From Sapria himalayana (taxonomy: Eukaryota; Streptophyta; Magnoliopsida; Malpighiales; Rafflesiaceae): DNA of 64,000 nucleotides. The stretch spans positions 154,637 to 218,636 of the forward strand of contig JAREIK010000375.1 of the NCBI GenBank assembly GCA_029783825.1, read 5' to 3'. Shown piece by piece: positions 1-11,662 of this stretch; position 1 is the first letter of the stretch; each line of letters opens with the position of its first letter. A program made the position numbers and the translations under genes. The notes below the pieces were generated by a model. That model had not been told where the DNA came from, searched no databases, and was given only the letters and a program-made list of their open reading frames with translations.

Positions 1-271
1 ACAATAAATAATAGTTAGAAATTTATTATAAACATTAATTTTAATAAAAAAAATTATATAGAAATACAAAAACAAAATTATTTATTTATGAACTATATTT
101 CATTTTTAACATAATTGTAAAAACAAAATAATTTACAATATGCCAACTTCATTTATTTATATCAGTATAATGATAGTTATTTTAATATAAATATTAAAAA
201 ACAACTAATTGAATAAAATAGAAGCTCATATATTTAATTCATAAATTCATTTTACGCATTAATATCCTTCA

Positions 272-309
<38 letters not shown>

Positions 310-1250
310 TATTTGTTTTAAATATAAAGAATTTACAATATTTTATAAATTGTGTTCAACATATAATATTTTATTTTAATTAAATTTTCAAAATCAAAAA
401 ATTTTAAATACATTTACACACACACACACATACATACATATATATATATATATAATAGTTTAATGTGTAACTTTAAAAATACATTATGTATATAGGTATA
501 TGTGTGTGTTTGTGTGGGTGTATAGTAGTATATGCATGCATACAAGTATATACACACTACTTTGAAAATGTAGATACATGGGTAAATATATAACAAAATA
601 AAAAAATGTGTATGCTGATATATAATGTATTGTAATGTATATGGATGTATAAGTGTGTGTGTGTGTGTAGGGTAGTGTATATGCACATATATATCTATGC
701 ATATATATGTAAATATCAACATTAAAGTTTGAGAAGAGAAATACATGAAACATAAATATTAACATGTTCCACAAATTAATGAGAGTAGGAACAAAAAGTG
801 ACATTATTGTAAGATACTACTAATCTTCCATCTATAACACTTTACCTCAAAATATGATTAGAGTATTACTGACAAATATAAGGGTCATTCAATCTACATA
901 TCATGAAGTTATATTTTATTCAATATTATAATTTGTTCAATAAAAAAATATATCTAATATATTCTCAACAACGCTTCTATTTTATTTTTCTAGTCTTGAT
1001 AAGGTATGTTCAATGTTGATTATATGTACATTTTCTCTCTAGTATCTCTAGTTCAAAGCTACTATATAGTAAAATCCATCAAATAAATCTAGGGCTATGA
1101 TCTTTCTTTTCTATGAGATACTGATTATAGAATATAAGTATATACTAGGACTTTGGTTCCTATAAATATGATATTAAATTTCGAAAAGAAAAGATTGTTG
1201 ATACAAGTTTCTTTCTCTATAGTGGTGTAATTCAATTGTGCATTAAGAGT
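1..1250. other. AT-rich stretch with dinucleotide microsatellites, no gene
   Basis: No coding signal is seen. There is a (CA)n tract at about 271-306, a short (CA)n/(TA)n tract at 417-453, and TG/TA-rich sequence from 490 to 720. The open frames here translate the microsatellites and are not genes. By position this should be the 5' internal part of CACTA element A, but it does not match the equivalent part of element B, so an old insertion is possible. Confidence 0.6.
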
Positions 1251-1790
1251 GGGTGCTATCATAGTATATGATAACTATTTCATAATATTTGTATAACTAT
1301 ATAAAACTTTTCATAATTTATATTTAATTACATTTTATAACTATGTAAACTATTTTTATATATTTATTAATAACTATATATAACTATTTATTAAAAAATA
1401 TAATATTTGATAACTATATGAGTAATTCTATATAACTTTGTAACAAATATATCATATGTATAATAATATATAACTATATATATTGTATTTTACTATATGT
1501 ATAACTATAAAATTTTATATATACGTATATCTTTTACTACATACATATTTATAACTATATGTGTATAACTATATATAAATATTTGTATGACTATGTAATA
1601 CTCTATATAAATAAATATAATTATATTGTATATATGTATACCTATATGTATTCATATAATTAAATTTATATATTTATTTATAACTTTGTATATATTTATG
1701 TATAAATACTTATAACTACTTGTATAAATATATCTATATATAATTATATGTTTAACTATATATAACTCTATTTTTAATTATATATACTAT

Positions 1791-1807
1791 AGGTATAAGA
1801 ACATATA
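1791..1807 (+). repeat. Left target-site duplication of ARF1 retrocopy
   Basis: AGGTATAAGAACATATA. It matches 2712-2728 at 16 of 17 bases and also equals the complement of 37182-37198, the empty site in element B. Confidence 0.9.
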
Positions 1808-2711
1808 GGGGTTGACCTCCCTCTCTAGGGACCATCTTTTGAGGTCGATTGATTATGTTTCTTTTTCTCATTAGATCTCTTTACTACCATACGAAAAAGG
1901 AATTTAGATTTAGTGGAAGACATGGGGTTTACGTTCAGAAAGTTGTTTAGCAGGTTGTTTTCCAATAAGGAGATGAGGATTTTGGTGCTAGGTCTTGATG
2001 CTGGTGGTAAGACAACCATTCTATATAAGTTAAAGCTTGATGAAATTGGCACCACAATTCCTAATATTTTCTTCAATGAAGAGACTATTGAATACAAAAA
2101 CATCAATTTCCCTCTGTGGGATGTTGGGGGTCAAGACAAGATTCTCCCTTTCTGAAGGTATTACATCCAAAATACCCAAGGTCTTATTTTTGTGGTAGAC
2201 AGCAATGACAAAGATCAAGTTGTTAAAGCCTGAGATGAGTTGCATAGGATTCTAAATGAGTAAAAGCTTCGAGATATAGTTTTGTTGGTGTTTTCCAATA
2301 AGCTAGATCTTCCCAATGTGATGAATGCAGCTGAAATTACTAACAAGCTAGGCCTTCACTTTCTTCGCCAACACCATTGGCACATTAAGAGCACTTGTGC
2401 TACCTCTAGTGAGGGGCTCTACGAGGGTCTTGATTGTCTTTCCAATTATATTGCCAACAAATAATAAACAATTTTAGCAGGATGAGATAAACTTTTTGGA
2501 CATATTTGGATGTGGATCTAATCGTTGCCTATTTTGTTTGAGTTTTCTTCTGTTATGTGGATGTCATCATGTGTTTTTAGGGGGATTCAAATTGTATGTA
2601 TATTTATAAATTGCATGCCTGAAATACAAGACCGCATTTACTTTGTTCTGATCTGTTATAAGCAGAACTTATTTGTTTTCTGTTTTGTATCTTTTTGCCA
2701 TTGGATCGCAA
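1808..2711 (+). mobile_element. Processed ARF1 retrocopy insertion (904 bp)
   Basis: A block with a full ARF1-like reading frame, about 114 bp of 5' leader and about 247 bp of 3' sequence interrupts the AT tandem array. It is bracketed by a 17-bp direct repeat with one mismatch (1791-1807 and 2712-2728). It has no introns, and the array resumes in register right after it. These are the marks of LINE-type reverse transcription and insertion of a spliced mRNA. The paralogous array in element B has the same sequence without the insertion. No poly(A) tail remains apart from a few A residues at the 3' junction. Confidence 0.9.
1922..2464 (+). pseudogene. ARF1: ADP-ribosylation factor 1 (ARF1-type small GTPase) processed pseudogene
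   Basis: One uninterrupted frame of 180 codons runs from ATG 1922 to TAA 2462-2464; plant ARF1 is 181 residues. ARF GTPases recruit coats to Golgi membranes. Recognisable parts are Gly2 for myristoylation (MGFTF), the P-loop GLDAGGKT (usually GLDAAGKT), the threonines of switch 1 (TTIP), the switch 2 motif WDVGGQD, the base-binding NKLD (usually NKQD) and CATSSEG. Three in-frame stops kill it: TGA at 2153 (codon 78, usually Trp), TGA at 2231 (codon 104, usually Arg) and TAA at 2261 (codon 114). All sit in one frame with no indel, so decay is by point mutation only. No introns are present, although plant ARF1 genes normally have several. A start at GTG 1913 is less likely because ATG 1922 matches the family N-terminus exactly. 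Confidence 0.95.
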
Positions 2712-2728
2712 AGGTATAAGAAAATATA
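2712..2728 (+). repeat. Right target-site duplication of ARF1 retrocopy
   Basis: AGGTATAAGAAAATATA. It carries a single C-to-A difference from the left copy, and the array continues directly after it. Confidence 0.9.
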
Positions 2729-5089
2729 ACTATAAATAATTGTCTTTGACTATATGTATAACTATAAAATATTATACATAATTATAATTTAAAATATCAT
2801 TAACAACATATATTTATTATACATTTTTATATAAAAATTATTTTTTCCATTTATATACCTATAGATAACTATATGTATACATATATAAAATTATAAAAAA
2901 TATATATAACTACATGTATAAATATAAGCATAACTATGTGTAACTATATGATTAACAACATGTAACTATATTTATAATTACATGTATAAAAACATATAAC
3001 AATATGTGTATAACTATATATATATATATATTCGTACAACTATATAACACTCTATATAATTAAATATGCCTATATTTGTAACTATGGATACATATATGTA
3101 AATATATATATTTATTCATTACTTTATATGTTTATGTATAACTATTTGTATGAATATAGTTATATATACTATATGGATAATAACATATATCTATAAATAA
3201 TTGTATCTTTTTATATGTATAACTATAAAAGCTTTATAATAACTATATATATATATATAATTTACAACTTATATTCAATATACATTTGTATATATTTGTA
3301 TATAAAATTGTATTTTACTATATCTATGCCTTTACATAACTATATGTATAAATATATAAAATTATATGAAAAATTATATATGCCTGCATGAATAAATCTA
3401 AGTATAACAATATGTGTAACTATATGTATAACCACATGTCACTATATTTATAATTACATTTATAACAACATATGACATTATGTTTAGCTATATGTGTATA
3501 ACTATATATAAATATTTTTATAACTATATAATACTTTATATAATTAAATATAACTATATTTGTAAATATGTATTCATATATAAAATTATATAAAAAAATA
3601 TATACATATATGTAAAAATATAAGTATAACTATATGTGTAACTATATGTATAACCACTTGTAACAATATTTATAATTACATGTATAATAACATATAACAT
3701 TATGCTTAACTATATGTGTATAATTATATATAAATATTTGTATAACTATATATAAATATTTGAATAACTATATAAAACAATATATAATTAAATATAAATA
3801 TAGTAGTAACATTGTATACATATATGTAAATCTATATATTTATTCATAACTTTATATATTTACGTATAACTATTTGTATGATTATATTTATATATAACTA
3901 TATGTTTAACATTATAAAAATATTTGTAGCTATATATACTATATCGATAATAACATATAACTATAAATAATTGTATCTTATTATATGTATAACTATAAAA
4001 TCATTATACATAAGTATATTTACATATATAATTTACAACTTATATTTTAATATACATTTGTATATATTAGTTTATAAAAATATATTTTACTATATTTATA
4101 CCTATACATAACTATATGTATAAATATATAAAATTATATGAATAAATATATATACCTACATGTATAAATTGAAGTATAACTATATGTGTAACAATAAGTA
4201 TAACCACATGTAACTATATTTATAATTAAATGTATAACAACATACAACATTTTGTTTAATTATAAGTGTATAACTATATATAAATATTTGTAAAACTAAA
4301 TAAAATTTTATATTATTAAATATAACTATATTTTTAACTATTTATACACTTATGTATACATATATGTAAATCTACATATTTGTTTCTTTGTATATTTTAT
4401 GTATAACTAAATATAACCACTCGTATGAATATATATATATATATATATATATATAACTAAATGTTTAACGATATATAATTTTTTATAACTATATATATTA
4501 TATTTATAATAACATATAACTATAATTAATTATATCTTACTATATGTATAACTATAAAAACATTATACATAACTATATTTAAAAATATAATTAACAATAT
4601 ATTTTTAATATACATTTTTATATATTAATATAAAAAATGTATTTTAGTATATCCATACCTATACATAAATATATGTATAAATATATGAAATTATATGAAA
4701 AAATATATATACATACATGTATAAATATATGTTTAACTATATGTGTAACTATATGTATAATCAAATGTAACTATATTTATATTTATATGTATAAACACAT
4801 ACAACATAATATTTAACTATATGTGCATAACTATATATAAATATTTGTATAACTATAAAAAATTCTATATAAATAAATATAACTTTATTTTTATTATGTA
4901 TACATATATGTATAGATATATGTAAATCTATATAATTGTTTATAACTTTGTATACACTTATGTATATCTACTTATAACTACTTGTATGCATATATCTATA
5001 TATAACTATATGTTTAACTATATGTAACTATTTATAACTACATTTACTATATGTATACTAACATATAAATATTAATGGGATAATACTAA

Positions 5090-5343
5090 TTTATTGCACT
5101 AACTTGAAATTAAATGACAAAAGATATAATATCAACAATATGTAAGCACATAGCATGAGAGTGTCCATTGGTCAGGCTCATATATGGTATAATACACATA
5201 AGGGTCATACCCTTTCATAATCTCAGCTCTTGGGCCTCAAGCTTATATATAAACTTATGTATTACAAAAGATGTAATATTTGATAGGTTTATCAGAAGAA
5301 ATTTTTTTTTCTTTAATGTAATATCTCATTCTAACACTGCATT
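5090..5343 (+). other. Leader region of CACTA A, conserved in element B
   Basis: The region is non-coding. It aligns over most of its length with the complement of 35836-36065 in element B (for example GCACTAACTTGAAATTAAAT at about 5098). It lies between the AT array and the pyrimidine tract in both copies, so it belongs to the element and is not flanking DNA. Confidence 0.7.
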
Positions 5344-5816
5344 CTCTGTGTGTGTCTCTCTCTCCCTCTTTTTCTTTCTGTGTCACACACACACACACAC
5401 ACACTCTCTCTCTTGTTATTTTCTTTCTCACTCTCCTTTCGTGCTTGTTCTCTCTCTCTCTCTCTCCCCCTCTCTCTCCCTTTTGCCATTTCTCTCCCCT
5501 TTTTTCTCTCTCCCTCTCCCTCTCCATTTCTCTCTCTCTCTCTCTCTCTCTCTCCCCTTCTCTCCTTTTCTCTGCCTCTCTCTCTCTCTCTCTCTCTTCC
5601 TCTCTCTTCCTCTCTCTCTACCCCCTTTTCTCCTTTTCTCTCCCTCACACACACACACACACTCTCTCTCTCTCTCTCTCTTCCTCTCTCTCCCTCCCTC
5701 CCTCTCTCTCAATCGCTCTTTCTCTCTCTCTCTCCCCGTCTCTACATTTCTCGGCCCCTCTCTCTCTCCCCACCTTTTCTCTCCCACTTTCTCTCTCTCT
5801 CTCCCTTCCCCCTTCA
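5344..5816 (+). repeat. Polypyrimidine (CT)n tract with (CA)n islands
   Basis: About 470 bp of almost pure pyrimidine on the plus strand, dominated by CTCTCT, with (CA)n runs at about 5384-5403 and 5646-5662. The long open frames across it (Ser/Leu-rich on plus, Arg/Glu-rich on minus) are artefacts of the repeat. A purine-rich counterpart at 35593-35835 occupies the same place in element B, so the tract is an ancestral part of this CACTA lineage, probably in the untranslated leader. Confidence 0.9.
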
Positions 5817-6077
5817 AACTTTAAATGTCTTTCTTTTTTGCTTTCCTTTCTTGTGCATTATCATATTTTGCTCGCAATATCTAGTATTACCATGATATCT
5901 ATTAATCTTTATCATGCTAAAAATCACTTTATTTATTCATGTAGAATCTACAAACACATTGTCTTGATATTCATGATATTTAATTATTAGTATATTTTGA
6001 AGTAATAGAATGATTAAATCAAAATAATGATTTTTCATTATTTTTTGTAAATAAAACATGGGAAAATTAGTTCAAAT

Positions 6078-8085
6078 CGACATTGGATGTACAGAAGGTT
6101 TATGAATGGAATTTTGAATAAAGATTTTTTGAGTGCGCTTGAAACTTTCATTAATTTTGTGTGTAGTCAATCGAGATGGATGGATGGAGAAAAAAATTAA
6201 GTGTCCATGTAATCATCACAAGTGTCAGAATATTCCTTTTCATGATGCAAACACTATAAGATACCATTTCACTAAATATGGCTTTGTGCCAAATTATGGA
6301 TTTATCATGGGGAAAGTACAATGGCTCTGAACATTGACTAAAATGAGGGTACGAAATCATTTGCTTGTGGTGAAGAATCATCAAACACATACCATAGAAT
6401 GATAACGGAAGCTGCTGGTGCTGACTTTAAAATGAATTATGTGGATGACCCACCTAATCCTGAAGCTTAGAAATTTTATGAAATGCTTAAAGCTACAAAT
6501 AAAGAGTTGTGGCTTGGTTGTAAAACACATTCATAATTGTCACTTTTGGCTCGACATATGAGCATTAAGTCAGAAAATCATTTGTCTGAGAAATTATTTG
6601 ATCAGGAAATATACTAATGAAAGAGATTATTCCAGATAATAATTTGATTACTAACAACTTTTACAACACTAAAAAGTTACTACAAGGAATAGTTCTACCA
6701 GTAAAAAAATTGATTGTTGTTTTAGTAAATGTACGTTATATTGGGGTGGTGATAGTGATTTAATTAGCTATAAGTTTTGTGATCATCTTTGATTTAAAAA
6801 GGTACCTCATGTTGTAGATATGTGACAAAGATTGAAAGTTGCATTTAAGATGATGTATTATTTTCCATTAATTCCTTGATTATAGAGACCATATGCATCA
6901 AATGCTACAGAAAATGATATTGTGGATAAACTATCTATCTTCAAACACATTAGAAGAGCATTTGGATGAGCAATGAAAAGATGCATGACAGATGCAAAGT
7001 ACAAAGCAACCTAGAGTTACGTTTTACTTAATTGTGAGGAGGTTGCATCATATATTGAGTATGTATACATAAAATGGTTGAAGGTTTAATCATAATTTAA
7101 TTTTATCTTTAATATGAATTATTAAAAATTGATATACATAATTCTCTCTCTTTTTATATTTGAGCAGTATTTATGTTGAGCAGTTAAAATATAGGCAACC
7201 AGTAATTTCCAATAATGATGTTAATTATAAGCTAGAAACTAAATTTGTGAATTGGTTGAAAAAATATGTGAGAATTATTAAATTTAAAATTTTTGAATTA
7301 TTTAATTTATTAGTATCTTTTATTTGTTAATATCTTTTTTTTTACTTTATGTCACAGGCAATTGAACATCAAATGGAGATTCAAATATTTTCATTCAAGA
7401 TCTAAGTAAAGACCCATTTAGATATGTGACAACCTATCTTGGGTATTTTGTTAATGGATATAAGTTTCACACAATCGGACACGGTTCTTATAAAATAATA
7501 ATGAATAGTGGTGTATGCATTAAGGACTCATGTTATAGTGCACATGAGATTGATTATTATGGTCAACTCAAAGAAGTTATTAAGTTTGTATCCTAGACTC
7601 AAAAATAATAGGATTATATTATTAAAGTGCATGTGGTTTGATCCTACATGAAATATGGGCACAAAGATTCATTCAGATTATAAGCTAGTAGATGTTAACC
7701 ATAAACACAGATATAATCAATGTGAGCTATTTATTATGGAAGTTTAAGTAGCACAAGTATATTATTATACATACCCGAGTTTATCTAATTATAAGAGTGA
7801 TTGATGGGAGATTTGAAAAATCAAAGCTCGATCAAATTTTGAAGTACCAACATCTCAACAAAGGAGTGAAAACATAAATATTGCACTGGCATTCCAAAAA
7901 GATGACATAAATAATATTGAGCCTATGCATGTAGAAGAAGATCCAAAAAAATTATGTGACTCAAATGGTGGCCTAATAGAAATTGAAGATGATGAATTTC
8001 TATCTGAAGATGAGTTCGAACTTCTATCGAAATCAGACAAAATATGAGAAGATCCATTGAAGGATGACAGTGATGCTGATAATTA
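6078..8085 (+). pseudogene. CACTA TNP2-type transposase, degenerate with core deleted
   Basis: The domain order is that of plant TNP2 transposases. A transposase-associated domain (PF13963 type) lies at 6078-6315: RHWMYRRF, a +1 frameshift near 6180, then IKCPCNHHKC and HFTKYGFVPNYG. TNP2 N-terminal sequence follows at 6390-6890 (DDPPNPEA then a stop, KFYEMLKA, LYW, YFPLIP). The catalytic part that should follow PRLQRL is missing. The sequence jumps to a DUF4218-like end at 6920-7075 (KLSIFKH, LLNCEEVASYIE). Introns with plausible GT/AG ends separate 7168-7270 and 7360 onward. A DUF4216 block (GYFVNGYKFHTIG) and an acidic tail (DDDEFLSEDEFEL) close the gene. There are many stops and frameshifts. 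It is dead, but clearly assigned. Confidence 0.88.
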
Positions 8086-8226
8086 AACTATTATACTTTT
8101 ATATTAATATTAAACTATCAAAGACTTTCTGTATTTTGTTGAAATCTATCGATGTGTTTTATTCTAAAATGCATGCTTGTTCATCATATCTATATTATTT
8201 ATTTTATGTTTTATTTTGTACAGTAG

Positions 8227-9060
8227 ATGGTTCCTAAAGAACGTGGCCATGGTGGAGGTGGACCTGAACGGAGAAATGAACCAAATTCATTTAGTATGTT
8301 ACATCATGTTGCAAAATCAGTACCATCTCATACCCACCATATGTAGACTTCAACTTCACAATCACCATCTTCATTTCTATCACCATCACCATCATTGAGA
8401 CCTCTAGTATCACCATTATCAGATATAAGCCCACCAACCATTATGCTTCCTTCACATACTTTTGATCTATCTCTATCTTCTACCCCATATTTTACACTGA
8501 TAGTTCCCCCATTTACAAAACCAACAACATCATCAAATGTTGTGTCTTCCTTTGTAGTCAATGCAAAGTTAGTAATTGAGATTGTAGATGGGAGGCAAAA
8601 GAAATATGTAAATATGACTTGAAAAAAAAAATTTGATGTTACTTTTAGTGGGTTTTTAAATATTGTTATGATTTGCTTATTTTCAATATTATTTATTTAT
8701 TTGTACAGTTTTATTCCATCTCACAAGTGTTCGACTATAATTACAAAGTCTTTTAAGAAAATAGCTGATTCTAAAGCATTCTCCTATAAGAAAGTTTCTG
8801 AATCGACAAAAGAGTCTTGTTTTAATGACTTTCAGGTAAATATAACAAAACAAAAGGATAGAAAAACAAGTATCTAATTACATAACTATTATGTTGGTCA
8901 TTATTCAAGTAGTAAATAATTATGTTCTTATTGTTAATATAAATTTTTTGTGATTTTTCTATATATAGAATCAGTGCACATTATGTAATTATAGTCGAGC
9001 ATCATCACATGCCTTACTTTTATTATCAGCAATGACATTTTAGTGGCAGTAGTGGTGGTA
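8227..9060 (+). pseudogene. CACTA second gene (Transposase_24-like), degenerate
   Basis: Exon 1 runs from ATG 8227 to about 8607 (MVPKERGHGGGGPERR), Pro/Ser-rich, with one in-frame TAG at 8344-8346. It ends at a GT donor also present in element C. Exon 2 is about 8709-8835 and reads KSFKKIADSKAFSYKKVSES in another frame, like the start of the Transposase_24 domain (PF03004) in plant En/Spm second genes. An intron with GTAAAT and TATATAG ends follows (8836-8968). Exon 3 is mostly lost: after AATCAGTGCACA the sequence departs from element C. Proteins of this kind are thought to bind subterminal repeats and assist transposition. The His-rich ORF starting at 8177 is the wrong frame. Confidence 0.75.
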
Positions 9061-9193
9061 TCGGAGGCAACGGTGGTAGCCGTGGCAACGGTGGTAGCCG
9101 CGGCAACGGTGGTAGCAGCGGCAGTAGTAGTGGCAGTGGCAATGGTAGCGGTAGCGGCAGCAGCAGCAGCAGCAGTAGCAATAACAACAAATG
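9050..9193 (+). repeat. GC-rich trinucleotide repeat coding Gly/Ser/Asn in one frame
   Basis: About 140 bp of GGT/GGC/AGC/AAC triplets stands out in AT-rich DNA. In the frame starting AGT GGC AGT it reads as a Gly/Ser-rich chain (GGNGGSRGNGGSRGNGGSSG) ending SSSSSSNNNK. A TGA lies a few codons upstream. The minus strand reads poly-Ala/Thr or poly-Leu/Pro, which is a shadow. It may be an expanded piece of the second transposon gene or simply a microsatellite. Confidence 0.6.
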
Positions 9194-9375
9194 TAGTATA
9201 TACGTACATATAATACAATAGTATTTTATGTACATATATATTGAGTATATATGTACTCAGTATATATGTACACATAATACTACAGTTTATATGTACCTAT
9301 ATTGCAATAATATATGTACCAGTGAAATGCTAGTATATATATACATATATACTGTAGTATTATATATTTATCAAA
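9193..9375. repeat. TATATGTACATATA palindromic minisatellite
   Basis: About six imperfect copies of a self-complementary unit around AGTATATATGTACATATA. A similar short cluster occurs at 23340-23480 inside element D. It can fold into hairpins and has no coding value. Confidence 0.65.
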
Positions 9376-9833
9376 ACATAGCTTTTTTTATTTATTTTTC
9401 TTTGATTGAGTGGTTTAAATTTCTTACATATATAGTACATTATTCCACATACGAATCTTGTATAAGCGAAATGATTTTTTACTAGACATGACGCCCTGTG
9501 ACTTGGGCAACTTTTTCGTAGTGGAAAGTTGGTGATCGAATGAACATAGGGAGAGAAAGCAACGTCCATGCATGGATAGATTATACTTTATGTACTGTCG
9601 GTAAGTACATTTATGAATAAGATGTAATAAGATTTTGTTATTTTTTTGTTTTAATTATGTAAAATATAATATTAGAATAAGTTATTAAATGATTTTTTTT
9701 AAATTATAAATTATCATTTATAGTTTCTATTTTTATTCAATTTTATATAAAAATATTAAATTATTTAATTAAAAAATTATAAAATAAATCAAATTCTAAA
9801 AATAGTTTTAAAATTAAAATAGCTAGGGACAAT

Positions 9834-10271
9834 TACCTTACTCAATTAGCAAAGGAAAAATCCCTTGCTAAATTAGCTTGAGAATTTTTCCTAGCTAATT
9901 TAATTAGGGATAACATTATTTTAGCAAGGGATTTTTACTGTCACTAAATTTATATTGCTAGGGACTTTTTCCGTCGCTAATATTTAGCGACAAACACTTT
10001 ATTTAGGGAAAGTTTTCGTCATTATATCTCTTTAGCGACGGAAACTCTCATTTAGCTTGCTAATTTAGCTACGGAAATTATTTTTTTAGCTAGGGATTTT
10101 TTCATCGCTAAATTATTAACAATGGACACTTTTCCTTGCTAAATTTTAGTGACGAGCACTTTAAATTCGGAATAGTTCCATCGTTAATCCATCGCTATGT
10201 TTGGTTTGGTGATGGGAAATGCCCATTTAGCTAGGGAATTATCCCTAGTTATATGGGATTTTCTGGTAGTG
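9834..10271 (+). repeat. CACTA A 3' subterminal repeat region and terminus
   Basis: It is dense in short motifs of two kinds, GCTAGGGA/CTTGCTAA and TTAGCGACGGAAA, on both strands. It ends in TTTTCTGGTAGTG. Arrays of short subterminal motifs are the binding platform for the accessory transposon protein in En/Spm elements. Related motifs recur at 12440-12690, 14874-14979 with 18489-18640, 26690-27128, 39640-40063, 50903-51235 and 63530-63900. Confidence 0.85.
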
Positions 10272-11662
10272 TTTATATATATGTAACATTTATATAAATA
10301 TTTTAAACACAACATTATATCAGAATCAAAAGTAAGGCATGGAAGAAGATGAGCTCTGATTATTTCCGTTCAAGTGAAAAAGGAATCATAGATTATAAGA
10401 TTAACCAGTTAATGCAGTGCAAGCCATTGAGTGGAACAAGCGGTTTTTTTTGTTGCTTCTTTATGCGTATCTGGTGTGTAGCATAAATCACGCTATACTT
10501 TGTTTCATATTTATTAAGTTGGGGTTTGCATTTCATATCTGGTGGGGTTATGTTGGTTTGGTGATCATGAATATGACTAGGCAAAAATATGCATTAAGAA
10601 TGCTGCTTCTTTTTAGTTTTCTTAGTTAAATTATAAGTCCTTATTAGGTAGACATATCGTTTGCATAACTGAAAGGTTTGAATATGTTGTTTTGGCCTAT
10701 CATAGAGTCGGCAGAAAATAACAGCAAAGACCCTAGTGTTAGCTTTTATTTTCTGTGCCACCACTATTAGTGTTACCATTACCATCTTTCTGCTACCGAC
10801 TCCCTTCATAGTCAGATAGTGCCACTACCCATTTGATCACTATAATTCTACCAGCACCGATGTATCATAGTTTGTGTTCATGAGGGAAGGCATCCATAGT
10901 TTTTTTCCATTTTTAGGTGATAATATTTGAAGCTATTGCTATTGCTATATTTGTAGCAGATATGATGACATTTTTTAGCAGCTATTGCAGTTCACTTTTT
11001 CATTAAGTTGTGCATGATGAACATCCTCCTCAGCTGGTTAAAGTATTATGTGATAAACTCAACTGGTGTAGAAGGGTACAACTCTTCCAAATCTATGCAT
11101 TGCCTTCATGATTAGGGTAATAAAATCAACTAAGAATGATGGAACCCTAAGCAAAGATGGCCAGTAATAGTGAATGAAATTGATCACTAAACCTTTAATG
11201 TGCGAGCCATCATGTTCCTGATATGCCATTATCATGAGATGACCATATTTTTTGCGTTGACACTATCATATTGCTTATGCTGTTTCAGCCTAAGAATCTT
11301 CTTGATGTTTTCAATTTTTTGTATGTTAACTTAGACATGGATTGGCCATCCTTTGCATCAACATCAATCACTTCTTCAGAAGGAATTGAGGTTAGAAACA
11401 TAGAATCCACAAACCCTGCAGGCGAATTCATAAAGATATAACTAATTTATGGAATCAGTAATGGGAAACCTTGTCGAACTGGAAGCCAAAATATTTTATG
11501 AGCTCTATATTTTATATAAATTGATTTTTTTTAAGTATCTTCTGATCCTTATTGTTCAAAATTAAAACGCATCATAAGTATCAAATATGATGTTTGATTC
11601 TAGTATCGTGCAAGTTAAATAAACTAAAAGATTTTCATCTGAATAATGTTGATTTCTTCATC

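Larger units (their letters stand above)
1250..5090 (+). repeat. ~550-bp higher-order AT tandem array inside CACTA A
   Basis: The region is built from variants of ATAACTATATGTATAA. A marker segment, roughly ACTATA-ATAACATATAACTATAAATAATTG, recurs at about 1785 (split by the ARF1 retrocopy and resumed at 2713), 3170, 3945, 4497 and 5045. This gives spacings of about 460, 780, 550 and 550 bp after removing the insertion. Each unit has the same order of sub-blocks, so this is a tandem array of long units and not simple low complexity. The same array lies on the opposite strand in element B (36065-37620). Confidence 0.75.
1..10271 (+). mobile_element. CACTA (En/Spm) element A, 5' end off window
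   Basis: This is a degenerate CACTA-superfamily DNA transposon. The 3' terminus is visible: the sequence ends TTTTCTGGTAGTG at 10271, whose complement starts CACTACCAGAAAA, the hallmark CACTA terminal inverted repeat. The preceding ~440 bp is packed with short subterminal motifs. Inside, reading on the plus strand, are a ~550-bp tandem array, a pyrimidine tract, a TNP2-type transposase gene and a second gene of the Transposase_24 kind, in the order usual for plant CACTA elements. Homologous blocks occur on the minus strand in elements B, C and D. The 5' terminus lies left of base 1, so length and target duplication cannot be read. Both genes are broken, so this copy cannot move by itself. Confidence 0.85.

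Noticed and set aside
414..804. Two overlapping frames rich in Tyr/His/Thr
   Set aside because: Translation of (CA)n/(TA)n microsatellites; no motif.
1913..2155. Intact short ARF-like protein
   Set aside because: The frame ends at a premature TGA replacing the conserved Trp78. The remaining domain continues in the same frame past two more stops, so it is a pseudogene.
5168..5990. Overlapping frames over the pyrimidine tract on both strands (Ser/Leu-rich and Arg/Glu-rich)
   Set aside because: They are translations of (CT)n/(CA)n. Five overlapping frames on both strands cannot all be genes, and the tract is shared as leader DNA with element B.
8177..8398. Small His-rich protein ending in a run of His
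   Set aside because: It is out of frame with the conserved second-gene exon starting at 8227. The His run is the shadow of a CAT/CAC-rich Ser/Pro-coding repeat.
8934..9275. Poly-Ala/Thr protein on the minus strand
   Set aside because: Shadow of the Gly/Ser triplet repeat, with no support from the flanks.
10417..10629. 70-codon hydrophobic frame as a membrane protein
   Set aside because: Its hydrophobicity follows from T-rich DNA. There is no conserved motif, and it probably lies in intron or decayed element DNA.
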